A stretch of DNA of 64,000 nucleotides. Source: Rhizobium sp. NXC24. GTDB lineage: Bacteria > Pseudomonadota > Alphaproteobacteria > Rhizobiales > Rhizobiaceae. How positions within the stretch are numbered: the first letter of the stretch is position 1; every line of letters begins with the position of its first letter. The stretch is from contig NZ_CP024311.1 of the NCBI RefSeq assembly GCF_002944315.1, forward strand, positions 2,642,501 to 2,706,500, read 5' to 3'. Position numbers and translations under genes: made by a program. Below are positions 22,161-32,209 of this stretch, piece by piece. The notes beneath the pieces were generated by a model that was not told the DNA's origin, ran no database searches, and worked only from the letters and a program-made list of their open reading frames with translations.

Positions 22161-22763
22161 ATGAAACGATCGATGAGTGTGTCACTGCTGCTGATGGGAA
22201 CGGCGGCGCTGACGGGCTGTGGCCAGAAGGACAGTAACACCGCCAAGATTTACAAGGACGTCGATGCCTGCATCGCCGACGACATCTTTACGGCGGAGAG
22301 ATGTCGATCCGATTTTGCCGCAGCGGAAAAAGAGCGTCTTCAGAATGCGCCGGCCTACGAGACGGCCGCCGCATGTGAAAAGGACTATGGCGTCAACGAT
22401 TGCCAGCCTACGACAGACGCTCACCGTGCCGGCTTGGGCCATTTTATTCCTTTCATGGCCGGCTACGTCGTCGGCAACACCGCACAGACCTACAATGCCA
22501 ATGCACTATACCAACCGCGCGGCAGTAGCGATTTCAGAACCGCCGCCGGGCGAAGCCTCGCCAACAGCACGCCGATCACAAATCGCGATTATGCGCCGAG
22601 AAAGAAGGATGACGACACCCAGCCCTCCTATTCTTCGTCATCCGGCGGTGGCGGGGGCGGCGGCGGTGGATCCGGACGCTGGTTTTCTGAACGTTCGGCC
22701 AGTTCGACGACAACGGCGGAACGCGGCGGCTGGGGCTTCCGCGGTTTTCACCTTTCGAGTTGA
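22161..22763 (+). CDS. DUF1190 (YgiB-family) lipoprotein
   Basis: The 200-residue product has a lipoprotein signal: MKRSMSVSLLLMGTAALTGC, with Cys20 as the lipidation site. DUF1190 features follow: KDVDACIADDIFTAERCRSD, two further Cys residues (in AAACEKDYGVNDC), HFIPFMAGYVVGN, then a low-complexity Ser/Gly-rich tail with a run of glycines. The ATG at 22161 has GAGGG upstream; the frame also starts one codon earlier at TTG. It is followed 12 bp later by a YgiC-type ATP-grasp gene. This ygiB-ygiC order is conserved in enterobacteria, where both genes have unknown but envelope-linked roles. Confidence 0.9.
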   Translation: MKRSMSVSLLLMGTAALTGCGQKDSNTAKIYKDVDACIADDIFTAERCRSDFAAAEKERLQNAPAYETAAACEKDYGVNDCQPTTDAHRAGLGHFIPFMAGYVVGNTAQTYNANALYQPRGSSDFRTAAGRSLANSTPITNRDYAPRKKDDDTQPSYSSSSGGGGGGGGGSGRWFSERSASSTTTAERGGWGFRGFHLSS

Positions 22764-22775
22764 GGAAATCCGTCA

Positions 22776-23945
22776 ATGAAACGTGTGGTCGTCAGCGAAA
22801 GACCAGATTGGCAGGCCGATGCCGAGGCCTGCGGCTTTTCCATCCACTCCATGTACGGCGAGCGCTATTGGGACGAGCGCCATGCCTACGTCTTCACACT
22901 GGACGAGATCGAAACCAGGCTCGAGGACCCGTCCGCCACGCTCTTGCAAATGTGCTACGGCGCGGTCGACCGGATCGTTGCCGATGCCGGTCTGATGTCC
23001 CGCATGGCGATCCCGCCGGAATATCACGACGCAGTCGTCCGGTCGTGGCGCAACCGGGAGCACGATCTCTATGGCCGCTTCGACCTCGCTTACGGCGGCG
23101 ACGGACCAGCGAAACTTTTGGAATTCAATGCCGATACCCCCACGAGCCTGTTCGAAAGCGCCGTCTTCCAGTGGCAATGGCTGGAGGACATGAAGGCGCG
23201 CGGGGAAATCCCGCGGACCGCCGACCAATTCAACTCGATCCATGAGCGACTGATCGATGCCCTGCGGTTTCTCGCCGGCCCATCCAGACGAATGCATTTC
23301 GCCGGCGTTCTGGAATCGGAAGAGGATTTGGTGACACTGAACTACCTCGTCGACTGCGCCGCCCAGGCAGGGTGCGAGACGACGCTGCTCGGCATGGCCG
23401 ATATCGGCGTCGATGCCAAACATTGGCTGACCGACTTGCAGGATCGGCGCGTCGATTGCCTGTTCAAGCTTTATCCGCTGGAAGACATGGTGCGCGAGCC
23501 CTTCGGTCGCCATCTGCCGGCGACGCCGACCAGGGTGATCGAGCCCCTGTGGAAATTGACGCTTTCGAACAAGGGACTGTTGCCGGTTCTATGGGACATG
23601 TTCCCCAATCATGAAAATCTGCTTCCCGCCTATTTCGATGACGATCCCCGCGCCGAAACCCTTGGCGAGACATATGTCCGCAAGCCGCTGCTCTCCCGCG
23701 AGGGCGCGAATGTAACGCTGGTCAACCATCAGGCGGATGGAGGCAATTATCGGGTCGACGGCCCCTATGGCGCGGAAGGCTATATCAGGCAGGCGCTGCG
23801 GCTCCTTCCCCGCTTCGGCGACGACTGGACCGTCATCGGCTCCTGGATCATCGCCGGACAACCGGCCGGCATCGGCATCCGCGAAGACGACACGCCGGTC
23901 ACACGCGACACCTCGCGCTTTGTGCCACACTATATATTGGATTGA
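22776..23945 (+). CDS. YgiC/YjfC-family glutathionylspermidine synthase-like ATP-grasp protein
   Basis: The 389 residues match the glutathionylspermidine synthase preATP-grasp/ATP-grasp family without the amidase domain. Family strings include YWDERHAYVFTLDEIE, FDLAYGGDGPAKLLEFNADT (metal/ATP region), WKLTLSNKGLLPVLWDMFPN, TYVRKPLLSREGANVTLV and DWTVIGSWIIAGQPAGIGIR. Members ligate amines or peptides, but YgiC itself does not make glutathionylspermidine in E. coli, so the true product is open. It follows the DUF1190 lipoprotein gene at 12 bp and is probably co-translated with it. No terminator is visible after it; carB starts 235 bp further on. Confidence 0.92.
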   Translation: MKRVVVSERPDWQADAEACGFSIHSMYGERYWDERHAYVFTLDEIETRLEDPSATLLQMCYGAVDRIVADAGLMSRMAIPPEYHDAVVRSWRNREHDLYGRFDLAYGGDGPAKLLEFNADTPTSLFESAVFQWQWLEDMKARGEIPRTADQFNSIHERLIDALRFLAGPSRRMHFAGVLESEEDLVTLNYLVDCAAQAGCETTLLGMADIGVDAKHWLTDLQDRRVDCLFKLYPLEDMVREPFGRHLPATPTRVIEPLWKLTLSNKGLLPVLWDMFPNHENLLPAYFDDDPRAETLGETYVRKPLLSREGANVTLVNHQADGGNYRVDGPYGAEGYIRQALRLLPRFGDDWTVIGSWIIAGQPAGIGIREDDTPVTRDTSRFVPHYILD

Positions 23946-24180
23946 TGGATATTCGCGAGGGCGACGGAGTTCCGGCGGTTAAGACCCGCATCGATAGCGC
24001 CAAACACTGCAACGACCCTCTCCTCGCGATTCCTGTCGATTCCGCGATTTATGGGGTTCCGTTTACAAATACATTTGCCTATAAGCCGCTTCTAGCCTGA
24101 AAAGACATGCCCATGCGCCCCGGCCGGTGATCTCCCACCCTGGCCGGTTTTTCGCGCAACAAAAAAACGGATGTGAGCCC

Positions 24181-27100
24181 ATGCCGAAGCGCCAAGATAT
24201 CAAATCGATCCTCATTATCGGCGCAGGACCGATTGTCATTGGCCAGGCTTGTGAGTTCGATTATTCCGGCACACAGGCCTGCAAGGCGCTTAGGGAGGAA
24301 GGCTACCGCGTCATCCTCGTCAACTCCAACCCGGCAACGATCATGACCGATCCGGGCCTGGCGGACGCGACCTATGTCGAGCCGATCACGCCGGAAGTGG
24401 TTGCCAAGATCATCGCCAAGGAGCGCCCGGATGCGCTGCTGCCGACCATGGGCGGCCAGACGGCGCTCAATACGGCGCTTTCGCTGAAGCGCATGGGCGT
24501 GCTCGACCGCTACAATGTCGAGATGATCGGCGCCAAGCCCGCCGCCATCGATATGGCCGAAGACCGCGCCCTCTTCCGCGAAGCCATGGCCCGCATCGGC
24601 CTCGAAACCCCGCGCTCGATGCTGGCGAATGCCACCGACATCAAGGATGCTGACCGCAAGACGCATGAGGCTGAGCGCACCAAGCTGAAGGCGCAGCTTT
24701 CCGGCGGTGAGCTCGACAAAGCGCTGGACGAGCTGGAAAACCAGTGGAACCTCGGCGAAAGCGACCGCAAGCAGCGCTATATGAACCACGCCATGGCGGT
24801 CGCCGCCCAGGCGCTTGATCATGTCGGCCTGCCCGCCATCATCCGCCCTTCCTTCACCCTCGGCGGCACCGGCGGCGGCATTGCCTATAACCGCTCGGAA
24901 TTCTTCGAGATCGTCGGCGGTGGTCTCGATGCTTCGCCGACCACGGAAGTGCTGATCGAAGAATCGGTGCTCGGATGGAAAGAATTCGAGATGGAAGTGG
25001 TCCGCGACAAGGCGGACAACTGCATCATCATCTGCTCGATCGAAAACATCGACCCGATGGGCGTTCATACCGGCGATTCGATCACCGTCGCTCCGGCACT
25101 GACGCTGACGGACAAAGAATACCAGATCATGCGCAACGCCTCGATCGCGGTGCTGCGCGAGATCGGCGTCGAGACCGGCGGCTCGAACGTGCAGTTCGCA
25201 GTCAATCCGAAGGATGGCCGCCTCGTCGTCATCGAAATGAACCCGCGCGTGTCGCGCTCCTCCGCCCTCGCCTCGAAAGCCACCGGTTTCCCGATCGCCA
25301 AGGTCGCGGCCAAGCTGGCGATCGGCTATACGCTGGACGAACTTGAAAACGACATCACCGGCGGCGCGACGCCGGCATCCTTCGAACCCTCGATCGATTA
25401 CGTCGTCACGAAAATTCCGCGCTTCGCCTTCGAGAAATTCCCCGGTGCCTCGCCGGTGCTGACCACCGCGATGAAATCGGTCGGCGAAGTCATGGCGATC
25501 GGCCGCACCTTCGCGGAATCGCTGCAGAAGGCGCTTCGCGGCCTGGAAACAGGCCTCACCGGTCTCGATGAGATCGAAATTCCCGGCACCGAAGAGGGCG
25601 AAGGCAGCCAGAACGCCATCCGCGCCGCCATCGGCACCCCCACTCCCGACCGCCTTCGCATGGTCGCCCAGGCACTGCGCCTCGGCATGTCGCCCGAAGA
25701 GGTGCATGAAGGTTGCAAGATCGACCCGTGGTTCATCGCCCAATTCAAGGCGATCGTCGACATGGAAGCCCGCATCCGCGAACATGGCCTGCCGGAAGAT
25801 GCTGCCAACCTGCGCATGCTGAAGGCCATGGGCTTCTCGGATGCGCGCCTCGCCACGCTGACAGGCAAACGCCCGAAGGAAGTTGCCGAACTGCGCAACG
25901 GCTTGAACGTCCGTCCGGTCTTCAAGCGCATCGACACCTGCGCCGCCGAGTTCGCCTCGCCGACCGCTTATATGTATTCGACCTATGAGACGCCCTTCGT
26001 CGGTGCTGCCCGCACGGAAGCGCAGGTTTCCGATCGCAAGAAGGTCGTCATCCTCGGCGGCGGTCCGAACCGCATCGGCCAGGGGATCGAATTCGACTAT
26101 TGCTGCTGCCACGCCGCCTTCGCCCTGAAGGATGCCGGCTATGAAGCGATCATGATCAATTGCAACCCGGAAACCGTCTCGACCGACTACGATACTTCGG
26201 ACCGGCTCTATTTCGAGCCGCTGACCGCCGAAGACGTGATCGAGATCCTCAAGGCGGAACAGGAGAATGGCGAGCTGGTCGGCGTCATCGTCCAGTTCGG
26301 CGGCCAGACGCCGCTGAAGCTCGCCGAAGCGCTGGAAAAGAACGGCATCCCGATCCTCGGCACCGCGCCGGACGCGATCGACCTTGCCGAAGACCGCGAC
26401 CGCTTCCAGAAGCTGCTGATGAAGCTCGATCTCAACCAGCCGAACAATGGCATAGCCTATTCCGTCGAGCAGGCTCGCCTCGTTGCCGGCGAAATCGGCT
26501 TCCCGCTCGTTGTGCGCCCGTCCTACGTGCTCGGCGGCCGCGCCATGCAGATCATTCATTCCGAAAGCATGCTGCAGACCTATCTTCTCGACACCGTGCC
26601 GGAACTGGTGCCGGAAGATATCAAGGCGCGCTATCCGAACGACAAGACCGGCCAGATCAACACCCTGCTTGGCAAGAACCCGCTGCTGTTCGACAGTTAT
26701 CTCACCAACGCCATCGAAGTCGACGTCGACTGCCTCTCCGACGGCACCGACGCCTACATTGCCGGGATCATGGAGCATATCGAAGAGGCCGGCATTCACT
26801 CCGGCGACTCGGCCTGCTCGCTGCCGCCGCGCACACTGTCACCCGCCATGATTGATGAGCTGGAGCGCCAGGCGAAGGCCATGGCCAAGGCGCTGAACGT
26901 CGGCGGCTTGATGAACGTGCAGTTCGCCATCAAGGACGACACCGTCTACGTACTCGAAGTCAACCCGCGCGCTTCGCGCACCGTGCCTTTCGTCGCCAAG
27001 ACCATCGGCGCGCCGATCGCCAAGATCGCCGCCCGCGTCATGGCCGGCGAAAAGCTGGATGCGACCTTCGCCGCCTATGGCGAAAAGCCCGATCCGCGCA

Positions 27101-27666
27101 AGCTGAAGCACATCGCCGTCAAGGAAGCCGTCTTCCCCTTTGCCCGCTTCCCGGGCGTCGACACCCTGCTGGGCCCGGAAATGCGCTCGACCGGCGAAGT
27201 CATCGGCCTGGATACGGATTTCGCGCTGGCTTTCGCCAAGTCGCAGCTTGGCGCCGGTGTCGAGTTGCCGCGCGACGGAACGGTCTTCGTTTCTGTCCGC
27301 GACGACGACAAGCCGCGTGTCCTGCCAGCCATCCGCATGTTGACCGAGCTGGGCTTCAAGGTGCTCGCAACCGGCGGCACGCAGCGTTACCTGGCCGAAA
27401 ACGGCATCGAGGCGACGAAGATCAACAAGGTTCTGGAAGGCCGTCCGCATATCGAGGATGCCATCCGCAACCGCCAGGTCCAGCTCGTCATCAACACGAC
27501 CGACAGCAACAAGGCGATCTCGGACTCGAAGTCGCTTCGCCGCGCGACGCTGATGCAGAAGGTGCCCTATTACACCACCATGGCCGGTGCGGAAGCCGCC
27601 GCCATGGCGATCAAGGCACTGAAGGCCGGCAACCTCGAAGTCCGGCCTCTGCAGAATTATTTCTGA
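24181..27666 (+). CDS. carB: Carbamoyl-phosphate synthase large subunit
   Basis: CarB makes carbamoyl phosphate from bicarbonate, two ATP and ammonia supplied by CarA. It has 1161 residues, starting [20 protein letters not shown]. Two homologous ATP-grasp halves are visible, each opening with a [24 protein letters not shown] motif (the second as [20 protein letters not shown]) and containing [11 protein letters not shown] or [10 protein letters not shown] loops. The C-terminal MGS allosteric domain (about 1020-1161, [19 protein letters not shown]) binds UMP or ornithine in relatives. The open 906-codon minus frame across this gene is a composition-driven shadow. A terminator follows 12 bp after the stop. 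Confidence 0.98.
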   Translation: MPKRQDIKSILIIGAGPIVIGQACEFDYSGTQACKALREEGYRVILVNSNPATIMTDPGLADATYVEPITPEVVAKIIAKERPDALLPTMGGQTALNTALSLKRMGVLDRYNVEMIGAKPAAIDMAEDRALFREAMARIGLETPRSMLANATDIKDADRKTHEAERTKLKAQLSGGELDKALDELENQWNLGESDRKQRYMNHAMAVAAQALDHVGLPAIIRPSFTLGGTGGGIAYNRSEFFEIVGGGLDASPTTEVLIEESVLGWKEFEMEVVRDKADNCIIICSIENIDPMGVHTGDSITVAPALTLTDKEYQIMRNASIAVLREIGVETGGSNVQFAVNPKDGRLVVIEMNPRVSRSSALASKATGFPIAKVAAKLAIGYTLDELENDITGGATPASFEPSIDYVVTKIPRFAFEKFPGASPVLTTAMKSVGEVMAIGRTFAESLQKALRGLETGLTGLDEIEIPGTEEGEGSQNAIRAAIGTPTPDRLRMVAQALRLGMSPEEVHEGCKIDPWFIAQFKAIVDMEARIREHGLPEDAANLRMLKAMGFSDARLATLTGKRPKEVAELRNGLNVRPVFKRIDTCAAEFASPTAYMYSTYETPFVGAARTEAQVSDRKKVVILGGGPNRIGQGIEFDYCCCHAAFALKDAGYEAIMINCNPETVSTDYDTSDRLYFEPLTAEDVIEILKAEQENGELVGVIVQFGGQTPLKLAEALEKNGIPILGTAPDAIDLAEDRDRFQKLLMKLDLNQPNNGIAYSVEQARLVAGEIGFPLVVRPSYVLGGRAMQIIHSESMLQTYLLDTVPELVPEDIKARYPNDKTGQINTLLGKNPLLFDSYLTNAIEVDVDCLSDGTDAYIAGIMEHIEEAGIHSGDSACSLPPRTLSPAMIDELERQAKAMAKALNVGGLMNVQFAIKDDTVYVLEVNPRASRTVPFVAKTIGAPIAKIAARVMAGEKLDATFAAYGEKPDPRKLKHIAVKEAVFPFARFPGVDTLLGPEMRSTGEVIGLDTDFALAFAKSQLGAGVELPRDGTVFVSVRDDDKPRVLPAIRMLTELGFKVLATGGTQRYLAENGIEATKINKVLEGRPHIEDAIRNRQVQLVINTTDSNKAISDSKSLRRATLMQKVPYYTTMAGAEAAAMAIKALKAGNLEVRPLQNYF

Positions 27667-27677
27667 GAACTGCTCGG

Positions 27678-27716
27678 GATGACGGAGCCAGAATAACGGC
27701 TTCGTCATCTTTGTTT
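27678..27716 (+). terminator. Intrinsic terminator of carB
   Basis: GATGACGGAGCC (27678-27689) pairs with GGCTTCGTCATC (27698-27709) with one G-T pair and an 8-nt loop, followed by TTTGTTT. Confidence 0.85.
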
Positions 27717-27753
27717 AACGCACGCTCCCCTCGTCAGTGAGGAGACGCACGCT

Positions 27754-27834
27754 ATGGCTTTAGCTTCAAGAAAGACTGCCGCGCCGAGCCAGGCGTTGGG
27801 ACAACCGCCTATTATTTCCAACGGTACAACCTAA
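27754..27834 (+). CDS. Possible 26-residue small protein (leader-type ORF)
   Basis: ATG at 27754 is preceded by GAGGAG with a 9-nt spacer, and 26 codons follow (MALASRKTAAPSQALGQPPI...). It lies between the carB terminator and greA, in a 417-bp gap otherwise without genes. The strong ribosome binding site is the main support. The peptide has no signal sequence or known motif. It could equally be chance. Confidence 0.3.
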   Translation: MALASRKTAAPSQALGQPPIISNGTT

Positions 27835-28083
27835 ATCCACGGCTGCGGTTGGCGTCGTCCGTCGCCGCCAAACTGCCGGTCGATGGGTGCCTGAAATCAG
27901 GCTTCCGCAAGTATCGGCCAAGACCAGCCTTGCCATAAGTCACCGAATTTTCTGGAAATCGGCCTTCGCAATCTGCTATAGATGACAGAATAATGGCTCT
28001 GTATGGTTCCGAAGTACCGCTTCGGGACCTGTTTTCTTTTTGTGTCTGCGACAGAGCAACGCAGGGAGTGAAGGACAAGAAAA

Positions 28084-28560
28084 ATGGTTGAAAAGGTACC
28101 GATGACGCAGAACGGGTTCGTCAAGCTGCAGGAAGAACTGCGCTGGCGTCAGCAGGAAGAGCGCCCGCGAATCATCGAGGCAATTTCGGAAGCCCGCGCC
28201 CATGGCGACCTCTCCGAAAATGCCGAGTACCATGCCGCCAAGGAGGCCCAAAGCCACAACGAGGGCCGCATCACCGAGCTTGAAGACCTGACGGCGCGCG
28301 CCGAAGTCATCGACCTCACCAAGATGTCCGGTTCGAAGATCAAGTTCGGCGCCAAGGTGAAGCTCGTCGACGAGGACACCGAAGAAGAGAAGATCTACCA
28401 GATCGTCGGCGACCAGGAAGCCGATGTGAAGGCCGGCCGCATCTCCATCTCCTCCCCGATCGCCCGTGCGCTGATCGGTAAGGAGGTTGGCGATTCGATC
28501 GAGGTTAACGCGCCCGGCGGCGCCAAGGCCTACGAAATCCTCTCCGTCTCCTGGGGTTGA
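28084..28560 (+). CDS. greA: Transcription elongation factor GreA
   Basis: GreA rescues backtracked RNA polymerase by stimulating transcript cleavage. The 158 residues match the family exactly. The N-terminal coiled coil (about 10-78) contains the acidic tip in [13 protein letters not shown]. The C-terminal FKBP-like domain includes [20 protein letters not shown] and [20 protein letters not shown] lies 9 nt upstream of the ATG. The lpcC gene starts 6 bp after the stop, so the two are co-transcribed, as in other Rhizobiaceae where greA neighbours the LPS-core gene lpsB/lpcC. Confidence 0.97.
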   Translation: MVEKVPMTQNGFVKLQEELRWRQQEERPRIIEAISEARAHGDLSENAEYHAAKEAQSHNEGRITELEDLTARAEVIDLTKMSGSKIKFGAKVKLVDEDTEEEKIYQIVGDQEADVKAGRISISSPIARALIGKEVGDSIEVNAPGGAKAYEILSVSWG

Positions 28561-28566
28561 TCGCCC

Positions 28567-29646
28567 GTGCGCGATCGCGACGCATCGCATTCAAGCGATC
28601 TCAGCGAAATCGAGGTCATCGCGACGAACTTCAAACGCCGGCTCTCCGGCGTTACCTCGACGATCGTGCAATTGATCCCGAAACAGCTCGAACTCGGCTG
28701 CCATATCGCCACGCTCGGGCCAGGGCTGCCGGAAGACCTGCCGAAGCTTGGCTGGGCGCGGATACCCGGCCTCTGGATGAAGCCGCGCCGCCACCGTGTT
28801 CGTGTCTGGCATGCCCGCCGCAACAACGAGATGCTGGTCGGGCTGTTGTTGCGCTCCGTGCTGCGCATGCCGCTGAAGCTGGTCTTCACCTCGGCAGCTC
28901 AGCGCCGGCACACTGCCTACACGCGCTGGCTGATCCGCCGCATGGACGCCGTGATCGCCACCAGCGCGCGCTCCGGCAGCTTTTTGCAGGTGCCGCACAC
29001 GGTCATCCAGCACGGCATCGACCTGAAGATGTTTCATCCGCCGGAAGTGCCGCATGATCGCATGGCCTCCACCGGTCTGCCCGGCACCTATCTGATCGGC
29101 TGCTTCGGCCGCGTTCGCCACCAGAAGGGGACGGATCTCTTCGTCAAGGCGATGATCGAGCTTCTGCCGCGCTATCCGGACTGGACCGCCGTCGTCTGTG
29201 GCCGGGTAACTGCGGAGCATCGCGGCTTCGGCGACGAATTGGTGAAGATGGTAGCCGCCGCCGGCCTCACCGATCGCATCCGCTTTCTCGGTGAAGTCGA
29301 CGATATCAGGCCCTGGTATCGACGCGCGACGCTGTATGTCGCCCCTTCCCGCAATGAAGGCTTCGGCCTGACGCCGCTGGAGGCCATGGCCTCACGCACC
29401 GCCGTCGTCGCCTCCGACGCGGGCGCTTATGCCGAATTGATCGTACCCGGAGAAACCGGCGCGATCGTACCCGCCGGCGATGGCGAAGCGCTGACGAAAG
29501 CGATCGACTTCTATCTCGCCAATCCCGAAGAAGCGCTCAGCCAAGGGGAAAACGCAGTGCGTCACGTACGTAGCGAGTTCGCCTTGGAAAAGGAAGCGAC
29601 AGCGATCGGCGACATCTATCGGCAATTGCTCGGCGGCGCCCGCTGA
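28567..29646 (+). CDS. lpcC: LPS core mannosyltransferase (GT4 family, LpcC/LpsB)
   Basis: The 359 residues start at a GTG 6 bp after greA. The protein resembles R. leguminosarum LpcC and S. meliloti LpsB, which add mannose from GDP-mannose to the Kdo of the inner core. GT-B fold features are the N-terminal FKRRLSGVTSTIVQLIPKQ, the central GCFGRVRHQKGTDLFVKAM and the C-terminal ExxxxxxxE motif in APSRNEGFGLTPLEAMASR. The genomic position next to greA, and close to lrp and trxB, is the same as for lpsB, which strengthens the call. Loss of this enzyme in rhizobia truncates the core and impairs symbiosis (family knowledge). Confidence 0.88.
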   Translation: MRDRDASHSSDLSEIEVIATNFKRRLSGVTSTIVQLIPKQLELGCHIATLGPGLPEDLPKLGWARIPGLWMKPRRHRVRVWHARRNNEMLVGLLLRSVLRMPLKLVFTSAAQRRHTAYTRWLIRRMDAVIATSARSGSFLQVPHTVIQHGIDLKMFHPPEVPHDRMASTGLPGTYLIGCFGRVRHQKGTDLFVKAMIELLPRYPDWTAVVCGRVTAEHRGFGDELVKMVAAAGLTDRIRFLGEVDDIRPWYRRATLYVAPSRNEGFGLTPLEAMASRTAVVASDAGAYAELIVPGETGAIVPAGDGEALTKAIDFYLANPEEALSQGENAVRHVRSEFALEKEATAIGDIYRQLLGGAR

Positions 29647-29655
29647 AGCGAGGGC

Positions 29656-30570
29656 CTATTGGCCGAGATCGATGCGGTTGCGCTCGACGAAATCGATCAT
29701 CGCCCGGTCCTCGACCAGATCTTTCTCAATGCTTTTGACGATCGACAAGACCTTGTCCCGGTACTTGGTCGGCGAGGCATCGTAGGTCCATCCGCGCGCC
29801 AGCTTGGCCATCAGCTCTTCACGGGATTTGGTGTAGTAGTGATTGAGTTGCAGGAACCGGTTCGAATAGAAATCCGGCGATTTCCGTGCGCGGCGCGTGA
29901 AACGCTTTCCGGCATCATTCGCCGTCAGATCGCCGAATGATCGCGTCTGAAACTGATGCACCGTGACTTCCGTCACCTCGCAGGGATCAACGATGCATTT
30001 GAAATTGCTGACATTTTCCTTGTTCGTCATCGGATCGGCACCGCGCATCGTGTAGTTCAGCGCCAGCGGACCGTCGGGCCGCTTCTCGTGACCGCTCGTC
30101 GCGAACATATGCCATGGCAACGAGACATTTGGAAAATCGCCGACTGCCGCTAGCGCCTCCTCGACCGTTCGCCCTTCCTTCGGCAACAGGAATTCGTCGA
30201 CATCGATGAAGGCCATCCAGCGATATGCGCCGCCGAAATTGAGGATGGCGTGGGCGAAGACGATGACCTGACCGTTCAGGGGCGCCCCCGTGGTTGCATC
30301 GGTCATACGTCCGATCCAAGGGATGATCGTCAGCGTGTCGGCATCGAGGAGGCCACGTAGAATAGCGAGGGTCTCGTCCGTCGAGCCATTGTCATAGATA
30401 TAGAAGTGACGAATGCCGACAGCTTGGTGGAAGCGTATCCATTCCTCGATATAGCGCGCCTCATCCTTGACGCAAACGGCAATCGCGATGCCGTGTCGGC
30501 CCGCCTGCGGCTTCGGCGGATCGATTGTAAGCCGCTTCGCATCCGATATCTTGGGCTTCAACCAACCCAT
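29656..30570 (-). CDS. Glycosyltransferase family 92 (DUF23-like) protein
   Basis: The 304-residue protein has a GT-A-like fold. The nucleotide-sugar start is IAVCVKDEARYIEEWIRFH, then HFYIYDNGSTDET, a metal-binding FIDVDEFLLP (DxD), a conserved VSLPWHMFATSGHEKRPDGP segment, and the late LQLNHYYTKSREELMAKLARG typical of GT92. It is probably cytoplasmic or peripheral. It is the last gene of a minus-strand run after the GT42-like gene (18-bp gap) and lrp. It converges on lpcC with only 9 bp between the two stop codons. An LPS or surface-polysaccharide role is inferred from location; the sugar is unknown. Confidence 0.85.
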   Translation of the reverse strand: MGWLKPKISDAKRLTIDPPKPQAGRHGIAIAVCVKDEARYIEEWIRFHQAVGIRHFYIYDNGSTDETLAILRGLLDADTLTIIPWIGRMTDATTGAPLNGQVIVFAHAILNFGGAYRWMAFIDVDEFLLPKEGRTVEEALAAVGDFPNVSLPWHMFATSGHEKRPDGPLALNYTMRGADPMTNKENVSNFKCIVDPCEVTEVTVHQFQTRSFGDLTANDAGKRFTRRARKSPDFYSNRFLQLNHYYTKSREELMAKLARGWTYDASPTKYRDKVLSIVKSIEKDLVEDRAMIDFVERNRIDLGQ

Positions 30571-30588
30571 GCGTCCGTTCCCCGCAAC

Positions 30589-31497
30589 TCAGATCGTCGA
30601 TACCGCGGCAAACCGCGCATCGTAGCCAAATCCGTGCTTCAATAGCGCCGAAACCGGCGAATAATTGACAAACGTCACGCCTCGCTCCGACGCGATTTCC
30701 TTTGCCAGAACAAAATGCTCAAGAATGCGGTCTTCGGCCTGGGCAATGCCAGAAAAGGCGGTCTCGTCGCTGGTCTCATAAAACCGGGGCTCACCGGCAT
30801 TGGAAATATCGATACCGAGAAAGCCGATCGTTCGGGGCGAGCAATAAAGCGCGAACTGCAGCGCCGATACCGCGACCGAGCCACCCTGGAAAACACCGCG
30901 ATCCGGCGCGAAGGAAAATCCGGCGGAGCCCGTTGCGTTGAGCCGCACGAAATCGAGCCTTCTGATGTCATCGATGGAGCGGCGGCGCACGCCGTAAGGC
31001 TTGCGGATATCGTCGATCAGGATGATCGTCTTATCCGCCAGCCAACGGCTGTCAAATTCCGAGATCGCCCGCAGCACGGCGACCGAAAACAGGCAAATCG
31101 TATCGGACGTGATCCTGCGCCGCATCATCTCGGAATGCCGCCAGACGAAACGCTCGTCCTCAACGGCGATGGCAAGCGGCGCGGCAATCTGCTCATCGAT
31201 CAACCCGATAGCGCCGTTCAGCAGGATCGCGCTGCCCTTCTCAAGTCCGGTCAGATCGCAGTCGCGGATCGATGGGCCGGAGCCGACGATATGGATGATT
31301 TGACCGGACTGTTTGCGCAGCCGGTCGATGGGAGAAAGGGCCGCGACCTTGGCACGTCGGTAATAGACCTCGCCTACCCCGTTTGCCCGCACGATGTTGA
31401 GCCCTGGAAACCAGTCCTGCGCATGGGCGCGCGAACCGCCGAGCAGCAAGCGCGCACCCGTCTTGATCAACGATCGGTGCCAGGGGCGGTCCGCCAT
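30589..31497 (-). CDS. Putative GT42/DUF115-like glycosyltransferase
   Basis: The 302-residue protein has no signal peptide. The strongest motif is IHIVGSGPSIRDCD (residues about 69-82), which resembles the GNGPSL motif that binds CMP-sugar in GT42 sialyltransferases and the related DUF115/MAF-flagellin group. LLNGAIGLID, GGSVAVSALQFALYCSPRTI and GFLGIDIS fit the same fold, where the last Asp-rich turn lies at a similar place. I do not recognise the exact subfamily. Its position between lrp and a GT92 gene, near lpcC, supports a role in decorating LPS or another glycan, possibly with a CMP-activated acidic sugar. That is inference. Confidence 0.6.
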   Translation of the reverse strand: MADRPWHRSLIKTGARLLLGGSRAHAQDWFPGLNIVRANGVGEVYYRRAKVAALSPIDRLRKQSGQIIHIVGSGPSIRDCDLTGLEKGSAILLNGAIGLIDEQIAAPLAIAVEDERFVWRHSEMMRRRITSDTICLFSVAVLRAISEFDSRWLADKTIILIDDIRKPYGVRRRSIDDIRRLDFVRLNATGSAGFSFAPDRGVFQGGSVAVSALQFALYCSPRTIGFLGIDISNAGEPRFYETSDETAFSGIAQAEDRILEHFVLAKEIASERGVTFVNYSPVSALLKHGFGYDARFAAVSTI

Positions 31498-31500
31498 ATC

Positions 31501-31968
31501 CTAGAGCTCCACCAGCCCGAGTTTCTTCACCTGCCGGATGGTCAGCATGGTGCGCACCGTATCGACATGCTCGTTCGCCGTCAGCACCTCGATGACGAAA
31601 TCCTGGAACCGGGTGAGGTTTTCGGCGACGCAATGCAGCAGGAAATCGCTGTCGCCGGAAACCATCCATGCCTGCCGCACGAGCGGCCACTCGGCTGTCA
31701 CAGCGGCGAAGGCTTTGAGATTGGCCTCCGACTGATGCTTGAGACCGACCATGCAGAAGGCAACGAGATCGAAGCCGAGCTTTGGGCTGTTCAGCATCGC
31801 ATGGTAGCCCTCGATGACGCCGGCCTCCTCCAGCTTGCGCACCCGGCGCAGACAGGGCGGCGCGGAGATGCCGACGCGATCGGCGAGTTCGACATTGGTC
31901 ATGCGCCCGTCGCGCTGGAGTTCCCGCAAGATCTTGATATCGATGGCGTCGAGTTCAGCCCGCAGCAC
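31501..31968 (-). CDS. lrp: Lrp/AsnC-family transcriptional regulator
   Basis: The 155 residues start at MLRAELDAIDIKILRELQRD. The N-terminal HTH (NVELADRVGISAPPCLRRVR) is followed by the RAM ligand-binding domain (GFDLVAFCMVGLKHQ, then VSGDSDFLLHCVAENLTRFQ). Relatives sense leucine or other amino acids and form octamers. The start lies 241 bp from trxB on the opposite strand, and the same lrp-trxB divergence occurs in S. meliloti. The two putative glycosyltransferase genes follow on the same strand after 3 and 18 bp, so an amino-acid-responsive regulator appears to be transcriptionally coupled to envelope enzymes. Confidence 0.93.
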   Translation of the reverse strand: MLRAELDAIDIKILRELQRDGRMTNVELADRVGISAPPCLRRVRKLEEAGVIEGYHAMLNSPKLGFDLVAFCMVGLKHQSEANLKAFAAVTAEWPLVRQAWMVSGDSDFLLHCVAENLTRFQDFVIEVLTANEHVDTVRTMLTIRQVKKLGLVEL

Positions 31969-32209
31969 TTTTCTTGCCTTTCTTTAATTCCCAACCGGCA
32001 GCTTCTATATAAAGCGCGAAAATACGCAAGAAAGTTTCCCGCGCGTGACCGAATCTTACACAAAGCAGATTTGCTCTGTTAGTAATGCAAGGCTGCCCTT
32101 GAATAAATGCATGCGACAATCATAAATGAGGCGGCGGATCGTGAAATCGCCTGCTTTTGCCCGTTTGAAGCCGCGGCTTCCCGAAGCGCTTAGATTGAAA
32201 GGACTACAC

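Noticed and set aside
24079..26799. 906-codon minus-strand frame
   Set aside because: It lies opposite carB, which is unmistakable. The translated product is rich in Arg, His and Ala and lacks any family signature, as expected for a high-GC antisense frame.
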